This document shows, in pieces, positions 51,195 through 59,862 of a DNA stretch of 64,000 bases; the first letter of the stretch is position 1, and each line of letters starts with the position of its first letter. The notes beneath the pieces are model-generated. The model was not told the origin of the DNA. It worked only from the letters and a program-made list of their open reading frames with translations, and did not search any database. This DNA is from Streptomyces colonosanans (GTDB taxonomy: Bacteria > Actinomycetota > Actinomycetes > Streptomycetales > Streptomycetaceae). A program made the position numbers and the translations under genes. Where the stretch lies: contig NZ_MLYP01000049.1 in assembly GCF_001866645.1 (NCBI RefSeq), forward strand, positions 62,001-126,000. Direction: 5' to 3'.

Positions 51195-52172
51195 GTGAGC
51201 AGGCTCCAGGTCGTCAGCGGCAAGGGCGGGACCGGAAAGACCACGGTCGCCGCGGCACTGGCGCTCGCCCTCGCGACAGAGGGCAAGCGCACTCTTCTGG
51301 TCGAGGTCGAGGGCAGACAAGGAATCGCACAACTCTTCGAGACGGAAGCGCTGCCGTACGAGGAACGGAAGATCGCCGTGGCCCCCGGGGGCGGCGAGGT
51401 GTACGCGCTGGCGATCGATCCCGAGCTGGCCCTGCTGGACTACCTCCAGATGTTCTACAAACTGGGCGGCGCGGGACGGGCCCTGAAGAAGCTCGGCGCC
51501 ATCGACTTCGCCACCACCATCGCGCCCGGCCTGAGGGATGTGCTCCTCACGGGCAAGGCGTGCGAGGCCGTCCGCAGGAAGGACCGGAGCGGCCGGTTCG
51601 CGTACGACTACGTGGTGATGGACGCACCCCCCACAGGGCGCGTCACCCGTTTCCTGAACGTGAATGACGAGGTGGCCGGCCTCGCCAAGATCGGCCCGAT
51701 ACACAATCAGGCCCAGGCCGTGATGCGGGTGCTGAAGTCCCCGGAGACCGCCGTGCATCTGGTGACGCTCCTGGAGGAGATGCCCGTTCAGGAGACCGCG
51801 GACGGGATCTCCGAACTGCGTGCCGCGAAGCTGCCGGTGGGACGGGTGATCGTGAACATGGTGCGGCCCACGGTCCTGGACCAGGCGGAGCTGGAGTTCG
51901 CGCGCGCCGTGCCGCGGGCGGCCATCGCCAGGTCCCTGTCCGGGGCCGGGCTCGGTGGTGCGCGGCGCGGCGGCCTCGCGGAGCGGCTGGTGGACCCGCT
52001 GCTGAGGCAGGCCGACGAGTACGCGGAGCGGTTCGCCCTGGAGCGCGAACAGCGCGGCGTGCTCACGGAGCTGGGCCTGCCTCTGCACGAACTGCCGCTG
52101 CTCGCCGAGGGGATGGACCTGGCGGGCCTGTACGAACTGGCCACGGAACTGCGTCAGCAAGGGATCTCATGA
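51195..52172 (+). CDS. ArsA-family ATPase (first of pair)
   Basis: A 325-residue anion-transport-ATPase-like protein. Walker A is VVSGKGGTGKTTVAAAL (residues about 6-22), with EVEGRQGIAQLFE (A-loop/switch) and YDYVVMDAPPTGRVTRFLN (Walker B, DAPPTG). It matches the first subunit of the mycobacterial Rv3679-Rv3680 heterodimer, which is required for handling glycerol/methylglyoxal stress rather than arsenic. It lacks the tandem halves of true ArsA. GTG at 51195. The stop overlaps the next start as ATGA. Confidence 0.92.
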   Translation: MSRLQVVSGKGGTGKTTVAAALALALATEGKRTLLVEVEGRQGIAQLFETEALPYEERKIAVAPGGGEVYALAIDPELALLDYLQMFYKLGGAGRALKKLGAIDFATTIAPGLRDVLLTGKACEAVRRKDRSGRFAYDYVVMDAPPTGRVTRFLNVNDEVAGLAKIGPIHNQAQAVMRVLKSPETAVHLVTLLEEMPVQETADGISELRAAKLPVGRVIVNMVRPTVLDQAELEFARAVPRAAIARSLSGAGLGGARRGGLAERLVDPLLRQADEYAERFALEREQRGVLTELGLPLHELPLLAEGMDLAGLYELATELRQQGIS

Positions 52173-53557
52173 ATTCGGACCCGGCCTCCACGCACGACGA
52201 CACGGCCTGCGCACCCGATGCTGCACACATCCCTGACATGGGGTCGCCGCGCGCGTTGAATCCCGTGTCGGTCCTGGAGGTCGATTCCCTCCTCGACGAC
52301 CCGAAGACGCGCATCGTCGTGTGCTGCGGCTCCGGCGGCGTCGGCAAGACGACCACCGCCGCGGCCCTCGGGCTGCGCGCCGCCGAGCGCGGCCGGAAGG
52401 TGGTCGTGCTCACGATCGACCCGGCCCGTCGGCTCGCCCAGTCGATGGGCATCGACGTGCTCGACAACACCCCGAGGCGGGTGAAGGGTATCGAGGACTC
52501 CGGGGGCGGCGAACTGCACGCCATGATGCTCGACATGAAGCGCACGTTCGACGAGATCGTCGAGGCGCACGCGGACCCCGAGCGGGCGGCCGCCATTTTG
52601 AGCAACCCCTTCTACCAGTCGCTCTCGGCGGGCTTCGCGGGCACGCAGGAGTACATGGCGATGGAGAAGCTGGGGCAGCTGCGGGCACGGGACGAGTGGG
52701 ACCTCATCGTCGTGGACACCCCTCCCTCGCGGTCGGCGCTGGACTTTCTGGACGCCCCCAAGCGGCTCGGGTCCTTCCTGGACGGCAAGCTCATCCGCGT
52801 CCTGATGGCCCCGGCGAAGGTGGGCGGCCGTGCGGGGATGAAGTTCCTGAACGTCGGGATGTCGATGATGACGGGCGCCCTGGGGAAGTTGCTCGGGGGA
52901 CAACTCCTGAAGGACGTCCAGACGTTCGTGGCCGCCATGGACACCATGTTCGGTGGCTTCCGCACGCGCGCGGACGCCACCTACAAGCTGCTGCAGGCGC
53001 CTGGTACGGCGTTCCTGGTGGTGGCGGCTCCGGAGCGGGACGCGCTGCGCGAGGCCGCCTACTTCGTGGAGCGGCTGGCCGCCGAGGACATGCCGCTGGC
53101 CGGTCTGGTGCTCAACCGGGTCCACGACAGCGGCGCGGCCCAGCTGTCGGCCGAACGGGCGCTCGCCGCCGCGGAAAATCTTGAAGAGCCCCGCATTGTG
53201 GATCAGGAGCGCGGGAAAGCTGGTCTTCGTAACTCTCCCGACCCGTACGACAGTTCAGATTCTCCCTCGCCCGAAGAGGCCGTGTCCGACGGAGGCTCCC
53301 TCACCGCCGCGAACCCGGACCGGAACATCGAACAACTCACCGCGGGCCTGCTGAGGCTGCATGCCGAGCGCATGCGGCTGCTCTTCCGTGAGCAGCGCAC
53401 GCGGGACCGCTTCACCGCGCTCCATCCCGAGGTGGCCGTGGCAGAAGTGGGCGCGTTGCCCGGCGACGTCCACGACCTCACGGGGCTGCGGAACATCGGG
53501 GACCGGCTCGCGGCCAACCGGCCGGAGCTTCCCGAGGAGTACGACACACACGCGTAA
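52169..53557 (+). CDS. ArsA-family ATPase (second of pair)
   Basis: A 462-residue partner. Walker A is VVCCGSGGVGKTTTAAALGL (about residues 49-68), switch LTIDPARRLAQSMG, Walker B LIVVDTPPSRSALDFL. A region of about 60 residues (345-405: NSPDPYDSSDSPSPEEAVSD) is low-complexity, acidic and Ser/Pro-rich, and looks like an insert into the C-terminal domain. The GC content dips there. With the preceding protein it probably forms a heterodimer coupled to envelope or redox functions. Confidence 0.92.
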   Translation: MNSDPASTHDDTACAPDAAHIPDMGSPRALNPVSVLEVDSLLDDPKTRIVVCCGSGGVGKTTTAAALGLRAAERGRKVVVLTIDPARRLAQSMGIDVLDNTPRRVKGIEDSGGGELHAMMLDMKRTFDEIVEAHADPERAAAILSNPFYQSLSAGFAGTQEYMAMEKLGQLRARDEWDLIVVDTPPSRSALDFLDAPKRLGSFLDGKLIRVLMAPAKVGGRAGMKFLNVGMSMMTGALGKLLGGQLLKDVQTFVAAMDTMFGGFRTRADATYKLLQAPGTAFLVVAAPERDALREAAYFVERLAAEDMPLAGLVLNRVHDSGAAQLSAERALAAAENLEEPRIVDQERGKAGLRNSPDPYDSSDSPSPEEAVSDGGSLTAANPDRNIEQLTAGLLRLHAERMRLLFREQRTRDRFTALHPEVAVAEVGALPGDVHDLTGLRNIGDRLAANRPELPEEYDTHA

Positions 53558-53981
53558 GGGGTTCGGTCGCCTTCCTTGGCGGCCGTCCTCGTCGGTGGCG
53601 CACGATGCAGACGTGACGACCCGGTGACGCCGAACTGCAATCCGTGTCCGGCCCGCAGCCGCCCTGCACTTGGGGCTCCCGCGGGTTCGAGGCGCCCGCC
53701 CGGGGAGCGCGGCTCAGAAACCCGCGCATGAGCCCGGAGGTGGCCTGGAGCCCCACGGGGGATGCCCGGCAGACCCACCCGCCGACGCCCGGAGGCCCAC
53801 TGCGACAGCACACCTGCGGGCATTGGGCGCGATCCCGCGCCGCCCACGGCTCAACTTCCCCTTTGTGCCCACTCGTTGACGTGCCGACCTGCCCGAGGTC
53901 TCCTCCTCACAGGCTCCAACGACGCCACGGGGGATGTCCGTGGCCGACGGCGACGAACGGCCGCGCCTGGCAGCGACCGCC
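53558..53981. other. intergenic region between convergent arsA2 and wblA
   Basis: 424 bases, GC-rich. Several short frames exist on both strands, but none has a credible ribosome site or known family. The convergent arrangement implies terminators; no single strong hairpin was picked out. I see nothing else in it. Confidence 0.3.
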
Positions 53982-54320
53982 TCAGCCCACCGCCGCGTAG
54001 TTCTCGTAGGCCTCTTCCTCGTCGAGGGGAAGAAGACCCGCTCCGCGCTCGTACTCCGAGCGCGCGGTCTCCAGCAGGCGACGCCATGAGGTGACGGTCG
54101 GCCGCCTGCGCAGCAGTGCGCGGCGCTCCCGTTCCGTCATGCCGCCCCACACGCCGAACTCGACGCGGTTGTCCAGCGCGTCGGCAAGGCACTCCGTGCG
54201 TACCGGGCATCCGGTGCACACCGCCTTGGCCCTGTTCTGCGCTGCTCCTTGAACAAACAGTTCATCCGGATCGGTAGTGCGGCAGGCAGCCTGCGCACTC
54301 CAGTCGGTTACCCAGCCCAT
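53982..54320 (-). CDS. wblA: WhiB-family regulator WblA
   Basis: A 112-residue iron-sulfur transcription regulator. The four cluster cysteines are at 13, 35, 38 and 44 (C-x21-C-x2-C-x5-C, within AACRTTDPDEL and VCTGCPVRTECL). They are followed by the beta-turn FGVWGGMTERERRALLRRRP and a basic DNA-binding stretch. Sequence and length match WblA, which promotes sporulation and represses antibiotic production. Mycobacterial WhiB4 lies in the same position. I start at MGWVTD (54320), giving the family's length; an upstream ATG at 54377 would add 19 residues. Confidence 0.95.
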   Translation of the reverse strand: MGWVTDWSAQAACRTTDPDELFVQGAAQNRAKAVCTGCPVRTECLADALDNRVEFGVWGGMTERERRALLRRRPTVTSWRRLLETARSEYERGAGLLPLDEEEAYENYAAVG

Positions 54321-54730
54321 ACCGGCGCCGTCCTCTCCCGATTCGAGGCTCCCCCACGGCGGCAGCGGCATATTCACCGCCGCCAGTTGAGGACGTTACG
54401 GAAGGTGGGCACAGCGCAACACCCCCTTCGGGCCCAATCTTGGATGGCCCGAACGGACTATGGGTAAGCGGCAGATCACCCGGGGGAGTGACCTGGCGAC
54501 ATGCGTGATTTTCCAGGCACATCGGGGCAGTTCAGCCATGCCACAACGGACATCCACTGACGCACAAGGCGATTTCGGGCACGTGCTCAACAAAAAAGAT
54601 CGGAGAACACCGGAACGATTCGGGGGTCACCGGACGTACTTGTAACGTGGCCCTACTCCTGTGACAGTTGGGAGCAGCTTAGGCCAAGGCATCTATGTGT
54701 GTCCGGCGAATGAGAACGTAGGCTGCCCCC
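54321..54730. promoter_or_regulatory. divergent region wblA / PBP
   Basis: A 410-base divergent spacer, long for this genome and lower in GC (notably 54580-54660, with CAACAAAAAAGATCGG). It should hold the wblA promoter(s) and the PBP promoter near TGTAACGTGGCCCTACTCCT. I could not assign individual operators. Confidence 0.4.
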
Positions 54731-56977
54731 ATGCCAAACAAGCGCTCGGGTGGGGGACTGTCCTCCGTGCAGCAGGCCGCCAAGTTCCTCGGAGTGAGTG
54801 TGCTCGCCGGGGCGGTGATGGCCGGCATCGCGATGCCCGCGGCGGGTGCGCTCGGACTCGCGGCCAAGGGGTCGGTCCAGGGATTCGACGACATCCCGGC
54901 CAATCTGAAGAGCCCTCAGCTGAGTCAGCGCACCACCATCCTGGACAGCCAGGGCGGCCAGATCGCCACGGTGTACTCGCGTGACCGCACGGTGGTGGAC
55001 ATCAAGGACATGTCGCCGTACATGCCGAAGGCGCTCGTCGCGATCGAGGACTCCCGCTTCTACGAGCATGGCGCGATCGACCTGAAGGGTGTCCTGCGCG
55101 CGCTCAACCAGAACGCGCAGAGCGGCGGGGTGTCCCAGGGCGCCTCCACGCTCACCCAGCAACTCGTGAAGAACTACTTCGTGGAGGAAGCCGGAGACGA
55201 CCCGACGAAGGTCGCCCAGGCCACCCAGCAGACCATGGGCCGCAAGGTCCGCGAGCTGAAGTACGCGATCCAGCTCGAGGAGGAACTCGGCAAGACGAAG
55301 ATCCTCGAGAACTATCTGAACATCACGTTCTTCGGCCAGCAGGCGTACGGCATCGAGGCCGCCTCCCAGCGCTACTTCTCCAAGCACGCCAAGGACCTCG
55401 CTCTCCAGGAAGCGGCGATGCTCGCGGGCCTCGTCCAGTCGCCCACGCGGTACGACCCGGTGACCAACCCGGTGGAGGCCAAGAAGCGGCGCAACGTGGT
55501 GCTGCAGCGCATGGCCGATGTGCACGCCGTCTCGCAGGCGGAGGCCGACAAGGCCAAGGCGACCGACCTCGGACTGCATGTGAGCCGGCCCAAGAACGGC
55601 TGCATCACGGCGGTCAGGGGCGCCGGATTCTTCTGCAACTACGTGGAGAAGGTCTTCCTCAACGATCCGGTCTTCGGCAAGACCAAGGCCGACCGGCAGA
55701 AGATCTGGAACCAGGGCGGCCTCACCATCCGCACCACACTCGACCCGCAGTCGCAGGACTCGGTGCAGGCCTCGCTGAAGCAGCACGTGAACGAAACCGA
55801 CTCGGTCGAATCGGCGGCCACACTGGTCGAGCCGGGCTCCGGCAAGATCCTCGCCATGGGCCAGTCGAAGCCGTACGGCTCCGGCAAGAACGAGACCGAG
55901 ATCAACTACTCGGTCGACATGAAGATGGGGTCGAGCGCGGGCTTCCCGACCGGTTCGACCTTCAAGCCGTTCGTGGCGGCGGCGGCGATAGAGCAGGGGA
56001 TACCGGCGACGAAGGAGTACTCGTCGCCGTACGAGATCGAGGTGCCGAGCCCGATCCAGACCTGTGGCAAGCCCTGGACCAACGACGAACACGCGAAGGT
56101 CCCGAACGAGAGCAAGTCGGAGAAGGGCCCGTACCGGCTGAAGGAGGCGATGGCCAAGTCCGTCAACACCTACTTCATCCAGATGATCGCCGAGACCGGC
56201 CTCTGCCCGGTCATCCACATGACCGACGCGCTGCACATCGTGCAGGGCAGTGGCAAGCAGCTGCCCCAGGTGCCCGCGATCTCTCTCGGTACATCGTCCG
56301 TCCCCCCGCTGACCATGGCCTCCGCCTACGCGGCCTTCGCCTCCCGCGGCATGTACTGCACACCGATCGCCATAGAGTCGATCACGCAGAAGGCCGACGG
56401 CCGGCAGAAGTCCCTGGCGGTACCGAAGTCGACCTGCTCGCGGGCGATGTCCGAGACGACCGCGGACACCATCAACACGCTGCTGAGCGGTGTGATCGAC
56501 TCCGGTACGGGTAAGCAGGCCGGTCTCGGCGACCGCGACAACGCCGGTAAGACCGGCACGACGGACGAGCGCAGGAACGCCTGGTTCGTCGGCTACACGC
56601 CGAACCTGTCCGGCGCCGTCTGGGTCGGCAGCTCCACGCAGCAAGTCAAGATGGAGAAGATCTCCATCGGCGGCGTCTGGCGCGAGAAGGTCTACGGCGG
56701 CGAGGTGCCGGGGCCGATCTGGCGAGACGCCATGACCGGTGCCCTCGCCGGCAAGGACTCCCCGCCCTTCAACCACGTCGACATCCCGGATGGTGACAAG
56801 GGCAAGGGCAAGGGCAAGGGCAAGGGCAAGGACAAGGGCGACGGCAAAGGCGGAGGGGACAACCACGGCGGTCTCATCGGCGGCCTGACCGCCGGCGGCA
56901 CGGACGGGGGCGCGTTGCCGAATCCTTCCGTCCCCCAGGGGACGGGCCGGCACGGCCATGGGGGGCGGCGCGGCTGA
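54731..56977 (+). CDS. bifunctional class A penicillin-binding protein
   Basis: A 748-residue peptidoglycan synthase (position of mycobacterial PonA2). An N-terminal membrane helix (about 18-42) precedes the GT51 glycosyltransferase with IEDSRFYEHGAIDLKGVLRA and GASTLTQQLVKNYF. The transpeptidase has SxxK in TGSTFKPF (about 409-412), SxN in KSVNTYF (about 476) and KTGTT (about 607). The C-terminus is a Gly/Lys run (repeated KG, 680s) with a Gly/His/Arg tail, likely disordered outside the membrane. It has no PASTA repeat, unlike mycobacterial PonA2. Confidence 0.95.
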   Translation: MPNKRSGGGLSSVQQAAKFLGVSVLAGAVMAGIAMPAAGALGLAAKGSVQGFDDIPANLKSPQLSQRTTILDSQGGQIATVYSRDRTVVDIKDMSPYMPKALVAIEDSRFYEHGAIDLKGVLRALNQNAQSGGVSQGASTLTQQLVKNYFVEEAGDDPTKVAQATQQTMGRKVRELKYAIQLEEELGKTKILENYLNITFFGQQAYGIEAASQRYFSKHAKDLALQEAAMLAGLVQSPTRYDPVTNPVEAKKRRNVVLQRMADVHAVSQAEADKAKATDLGLHVSRPKNGCITAVRGAGFFCNYVEKVFLNDPVFGKTKADRQKIWNQGGLTIRTTLDPQSQDSVQASLKQHVNETDSVESAATLVEPGSGKILAMGQSKPYGSGKNETEINYSVDMKMGSSAGFPTGSTFKPFVAAAAIEQGIPATKEYSSPYEIEVPSPIQTCGKPWTNDEHAKVPNESKSEKGPYRLKEAMAKSVNTYFIQMIAETGLCPVIHMTDALHIVQGSGKQLPQVPAISLGTSSVPPLTMASAYAAFASRGMYCTPIAIESITQKADGRQKSLAVPKSTCSRAMSETTADTINTLLSGVIDSGTGKQAGLGDRDNAGKTGTTDERRNAWFVGYTPNLSGAVWVGSSTQQVKMEKISIGGVWREKVYGGEVPGPIWRDAMTGALAGKDSPPFNHVDIPDGDKGKGKGKGKGKDKGDGKGGGDNHGGLIGGLTAGGTDGGALPNPSVPQGTGRHGHGGRRG

Positions 56978-57020
56978 CGCGCCCCTCGGCGCCCACGGCC
57001 GGCGCGCGCAGCATGTCACT

Positions 57021-57061
57021 CGTCAGGCACCGGTCGGCCATCGGCCGACCGGTGCCTGACG
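57021..57061. terminator. bidirectional terminator between PBP and yqeY-like genes
   Basis: A perfect 19-bp inverted repeat, CGTCAGGCACCGGTCGGCC (57021-57039) and its reverse complement (57043-57061), with a 3-base loop, lies between convergent genes. Confidence 0.85.
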
Positions 57062-57140
57062 GCCTGTGATCAGTGAGGACGGACCACCGGCGGACGGCCG
57101 ACACGGTCACGTGGACCGCATCGGCACATGACGCGGCCGG

Positions 57141-57605
57141 TCAGCCCGCCAGCAGTTCCTTCACGACCGCGGCCACGCGCCCGCCCTCGGCCTGGCCGGC
57201 CACCCTCGGGTTCACGATCTTCATGACCTGGCCCATGGCACGCGGCCCCTCGGCGCCGGCGGCCTTCGCCTCCTCCACGGCCTGGGCGACGATCTGCCGC
57301 AAGTCGTCGTCGGACAGCTGCTTGGGCAGGTACGTGGCGAGCAGCTCGCCCTCCGCCTTCTCCCGCTCGGCCTGCTCGGTGCGCCCGCCCTGCGCGAATG
57401 CCTCGGCGGCCTCGCGGCGCTTCTTCGCCTCTCGGGTGATCACCTTGGTGACCTCCTCGTCGGAGAGTTCGCGCTTCTCCTTGCCCGCGACCTCCTCCTT
57501 GGTGATCGCGGCGAGCGTCAGCCGGAGCGTCGAGGAGCGGAGCTCGTCGCGCTCCTTGATCGCGGCGTTGAGGTCTTCGTGCAGCTTCGACTTGAGCGTG
57601 GTCAT
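57141..57605 (-). CDS. GatB/YqeY domain protein
   Basis: A 154-residue stand-alone YqeY domain: TTLKSKLHEDLNAAIKERDE, LRLTLAAITKEEV, LLATYLPKQLSDDDLRQIV, and MGQVMKIVNPRVAGQAEGG. It resembles the tRNA-binding C-terminal domain of GatB amidotransferase. The free-standing form is of unclear role, perhaps tRNA-dependent. It converges on the PBP gene and is divergent from the phosphoesterase gene. Confidence 0.92.
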   Translation of the reverse strand: MTTLKSKLHEDLNAAIKERDELRSSTLRLTLAAITKEEVAGKEKRELSDEEVTKVITREAKKRREAAEAFAQGGRTEQAEREKAEGELLATYLPKQLSDDDLRQIVAQAVEEAKAAGAEGPRAMGQVMKIVNPRVAGQAEGGRVAAVVKELLAG

Positions 57606-57804
57606 GGCTCTGATTGTCGCAGGTGTGACAGGGCTGCCGCCCGTTGATTTCCAGGGGTTCGCAGCCGGTTTCCCGCGATGGGCACCGGTTCACGCAAGCG
57701 CTTCGCCGAGGGTCCCGGTTGTCCACAGGGGCGCTCAGGCGGCCTGCCCATGGTTGTCCACAGGCGTTGCGCGCGGCGTCCTCCGGCTCTGCAACGATGG
57801 ACGT

Positions 57805-58731
57805 ATGCGCGCGCGATACGGAGTACCCCTGGGAATCACGGCGGTTGCCGCCGCCGGACTGCTGTACTCGGCCGGGTTCGAGGCCCGTTCCTTCCGGCTT
57901 CGCCGGGTGACGGTCCCGGTGCTGCCCTCGGGCGCACGCCCGCTGCGTGTGCTGCAGGTCTCGGACATCCACATGGTGAGCGGCCAGCGCAAGAAGCAGC
58001 GTTGGCTGCGCTCGCTCGCGGGCCTCCGCCCGGACTTCGTGATCAACACCGGGGACAACCTCTCCGACCCGGAGGGCGTGCCGGAGGTGCTGGACGCGCT
58101 GGGCCCGCTGATGGCCTTCCCGGGGGCGTACGTCTTCGGTTCCAACGACTACTACGGCCCCAGACTCCGCAACCCCGCCCGCTACCTGGTGGAGAAGGCG
58201 AAGGGCCACCACGGCCTGAACGGCAACGCGCCCGTGGTCGGTGCGATCCACAACCCCTGGGAGGACCTGCGCGACGGCTTCGACGCGGCGGGCTGGCTGA
58301 ACCTGACGAACACGCGGGGGACGCTGAAGATCGAGGGCCTGGAGATCGAGCTGACGGGCCTGGACGACCCGCACATCAAGCGCGATCGGTACGCGCGCGT
58401 GACCGGCGGTCCCTCCGCCTCGGCGGACTTCTCGATGGGCGTGGTCCATGCTCCGTATCTGCGCAGCCTGGACGCGTTCACAGCGGACGGCTACCCGCTG
58501 ATCCTGGCGGGCCACACCCACGGCGGCCAGCTGTGCATCCCCTTCTACGGCGCCCTGGTCACCAACTGCGACCTGGACGCGGACCGGGTGAAGGGCCTGT
58601 CCCGTCACACGGCCGAGGGCCAGACGTCATACCTGCACGTGTCGGCGGGCTGCGGTACGAACCGCTACACGCCGGTGCGGTTCGCGTGTCCCCCGGAGGC
58701 GACGTTGCTGACGCTGGTGGGGCGGGAGTAG
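57805..58731 (+). CDS. metallophosphoesterase with N-terminal anchor
   Basis: A 308-residue calcineurin-like phosphoesterase. A hydrophobic N-terminal helix (about 5-22) is followed by metal motifs in VLQVSDIHMV (DxH), VINTGDNLSD (GDN), FGSNDYYGP (GNxD variant), VVHAPYLR and GHTHGGQ (GHTH). It resembles membrane-bound YkuE/UDP-diacylglucosamine-type phosphoesterases, and the mycobacterial gene beyond ponA2 is its counterpart. The ATG at 57805 starts just before the anchor; the long frame upstream is not coding. Confidence 0.9.
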   Translation: MRARYGVPLGITAVAAAGLLYSAGFEARSFRLRRVTVPVLPSGARPLRVLQVSDIHMVSGQRKKQRWLRSLAGLRPDFVINTGDNLSDPEGVPEVLDALGPLMAFPGAYVFGSNDYYGPRLRNPARYLVEKAKGHHGLNGNAPVVGAIHNPWEDLRDGFDAAGWLNLTNTRGTLKIEGLEIELTGLDDPHIKRDRYARVTGGPSASADFSMGVVHAPYLRSLDAFTADGYPLILAGHTHGGQLCIPFYGALVTNCDLDADRVKGLSRHTAEGQTSYLHVSAGCGTNRYTPVRFACPPEATLLTLVGRE

Positions 58732-58850
58732 CCGGGCGGCAGAGGCCGGCGGGAAGGAAGCAGCTGTTGAGAGGAAATGGCGGCGGGCGACCGTAACCCG
58801 CCAGGATCACCCATATTGCCCGTTATGCCCGATCCGCTTAGCGTGAGGGC

Positions 58851-59621
58851 ATGACCACGCGGATACCCAAGGACATCCCGGACCTCCCCGCGGTGCCGGG
58901 CAGGCCGAGGCTGCTGCCGTCCGTCGTCCCCGCCGCCGCCGTGGTGAGCCCCCTGCACCGCCCCTTCGCGGCCGCCTACCGCTGGCTGGTGGCGCTGGTG
59001 GCCGCGGCGGCGGTGGCCGCCGACCTGTTCCTCGGCAGCCCGGTACGGGTGCTGAGCTATTTCACGATCCAGGCCAATGTGCTCATCGCACTCGTCTTCA
59101 CGCTGTCGGCATGGCGAGCCTGGGCGGCCCGCCGCCCGCTGCCACCGCTGGTGACCGGCGGAACACTCTTCTACGCCCTGATCGCGAGCCTGGTCTACCA
59201 CGTGGTCCTGGTGAACGAGCCGGGCACCTTCTCGATGACAGGCCAGACCGGCGCACTCACAGGCTGGCCGGCGCTCACCAACCAGCTGCTGCACACGGTG
59301 ACGCCGGCCGCGGCCCTGCTCGACTGGCTCCTGCTGACACGCCCGGCCCCGCTGAGCGTTCGGCATGCGGCGAAGTGGCTGCTGTACCCCATGGCATACC
59401 TCGCCGTCTCCCTCGTACGGGGGGAGCTGATCGCGCCAGGCACGGAGGGGCGCTATCTGTACCCGTTCCTGGACGCCGGCCGACTCGGCTACCGAAGCGT
59501 CCTCGCCAACGCGCTCCTGCTCGGCCTGTCGTTCTTCGGTCTGGCCCTCCTGATGGTCGTCCTCGACCACCTCCGCCCGGACCCGGTCCGCCGCCGCACC
59601 AAAACCGGATTTCGTCTCTAG
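58851..59621 (+). CDS. Pr6Pr family integral membrane protein
   Basis: A 256-residue protein with six predicted hydrophobic segments (AYRWLVALVAAAAVAADLF, SYFTIQANVLIALVFTLSA, HTVTPAAALLDWLLLTRP, LLGLSFFGLALLMVVLD). The spacing SYFTIQ/NVLI and HTVTP..DW is that of the Pr6Pr (FAR-17a/AIG1-like) family. Its function in bacteria is unknown. It is the last chromosomal gene before the tRNA-Pro insertion site. Confidence 0.85.
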   Translation: MTTRIPKDIPDLPAVPGRPRLLPSVVPAAAVVSPLHRPFAAAYRWLVALVAAAAVAADLFLGSPVRVLSYFTIQANVLIALVFTLSAWRAWAARRPLPPLVTGGTLFYALIASLVYHVVLVNEPGTFSMTGQTGALTGWPALTNQLLHTVTPAAALLDWLLLTRPAPLSVRHAAKWLLYPMAYLAVSLVRGELIAPGTEGRYLYPFLDAGRLGYRSVLANALLLGLSFFGLALLMVVLDHLRPDPVRRRTKTGFRL

Positions 59622-59669
59622 CCACCAGTGGGCTAAAGTAAACGTCGTCGCCGCAACAAGCAGCGACAT

Positions 59670-59743
59670 CGGGGTGTAGCGCAGCTTGGCAGCGCGCTTC
59701 GTTCGGGACGAAGAGGTCGTGGGTTCAAATCCCGCCACCCCGA
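59670..59743 (+). tRNA. tRNA-Pro (anticodon CGG)
   Basis: The plus strand folds as a 74-base tRNA: acceptor CGGGGTG/CACCCCG, D arm TAGCGCAGCTTGGCAGCGC, anticodon stem CTTCG/CGAAG with loop TTCGGGA (anticodon CGG, reading CCG), T arm GGGTTCAAATCCC. An integrase gene follows within 120 bases, pointing toward the tRNA, so its 3' part is probably the attachment site of the integrated element. Confidence 0.97.
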
Positions 59744-59757
59744 CAGTGAAACACCAG

Positions 59758-59795
59758 GTCAGGCCCGGTGCTGAGAGATCAGCACCGGGCCTGAC
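59758..59795 (+). terminator. terminator after tRNA-Pro
   Basis: A perfect 17-bp inverted repeat, GTCAGGCCCGGTGCTGA (59758-59774) and TCAGCACCGGGCCTGAC (59779-59795), with loop GAGA, followed by TTGTTG. Confidence 0.85.
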
Positions 59796-59813
59796 TTGTT
59801 GCATGGGGCGCGC

Positions 59814-59833
59814 CTGGGAGAAATCTGGGAGAA
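59814..59833 (+). repeat. tandem CTGGGAGAA repeats near the attachment site
   Basis: Two identical 9-mers, CTGGGAGAA at 59814-59822 and 59825-59833 (11-base period), lie between the tRNA terminator and the integrase stop codon. Placement and periodicity fit arm-type integrase or excisionase binding sites. Confidence 0.5.
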
Positions 59834-59862
59834 GATCTTGGAATCCCGCCCCCAGGGGCCGT

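Noticed and set aside
53640..54094. Plus-strand frames in the arsA2-wblA gap
   Set aside because: Pro/Arg-rich, no ribosome site, partly antisense to wblA; no sign of a real protein.
57073..57804. Long open frame upstream of the phosphoesterase ATG
   Set aside because: It overlaps the minus-strand yqeY-like gene in antisense and lacks family similarity. The anchor helix and start fit 57805 instead.
58665..59804. 379-codon minus-strand frame across the Pr6Pr gene and tRNA-Pro
   Set aside because: It is antisense to a convincing membrane protein and reads through the tRNA, giving the familiar spurious GVAGFEPTTSSSRTKRA peptide.
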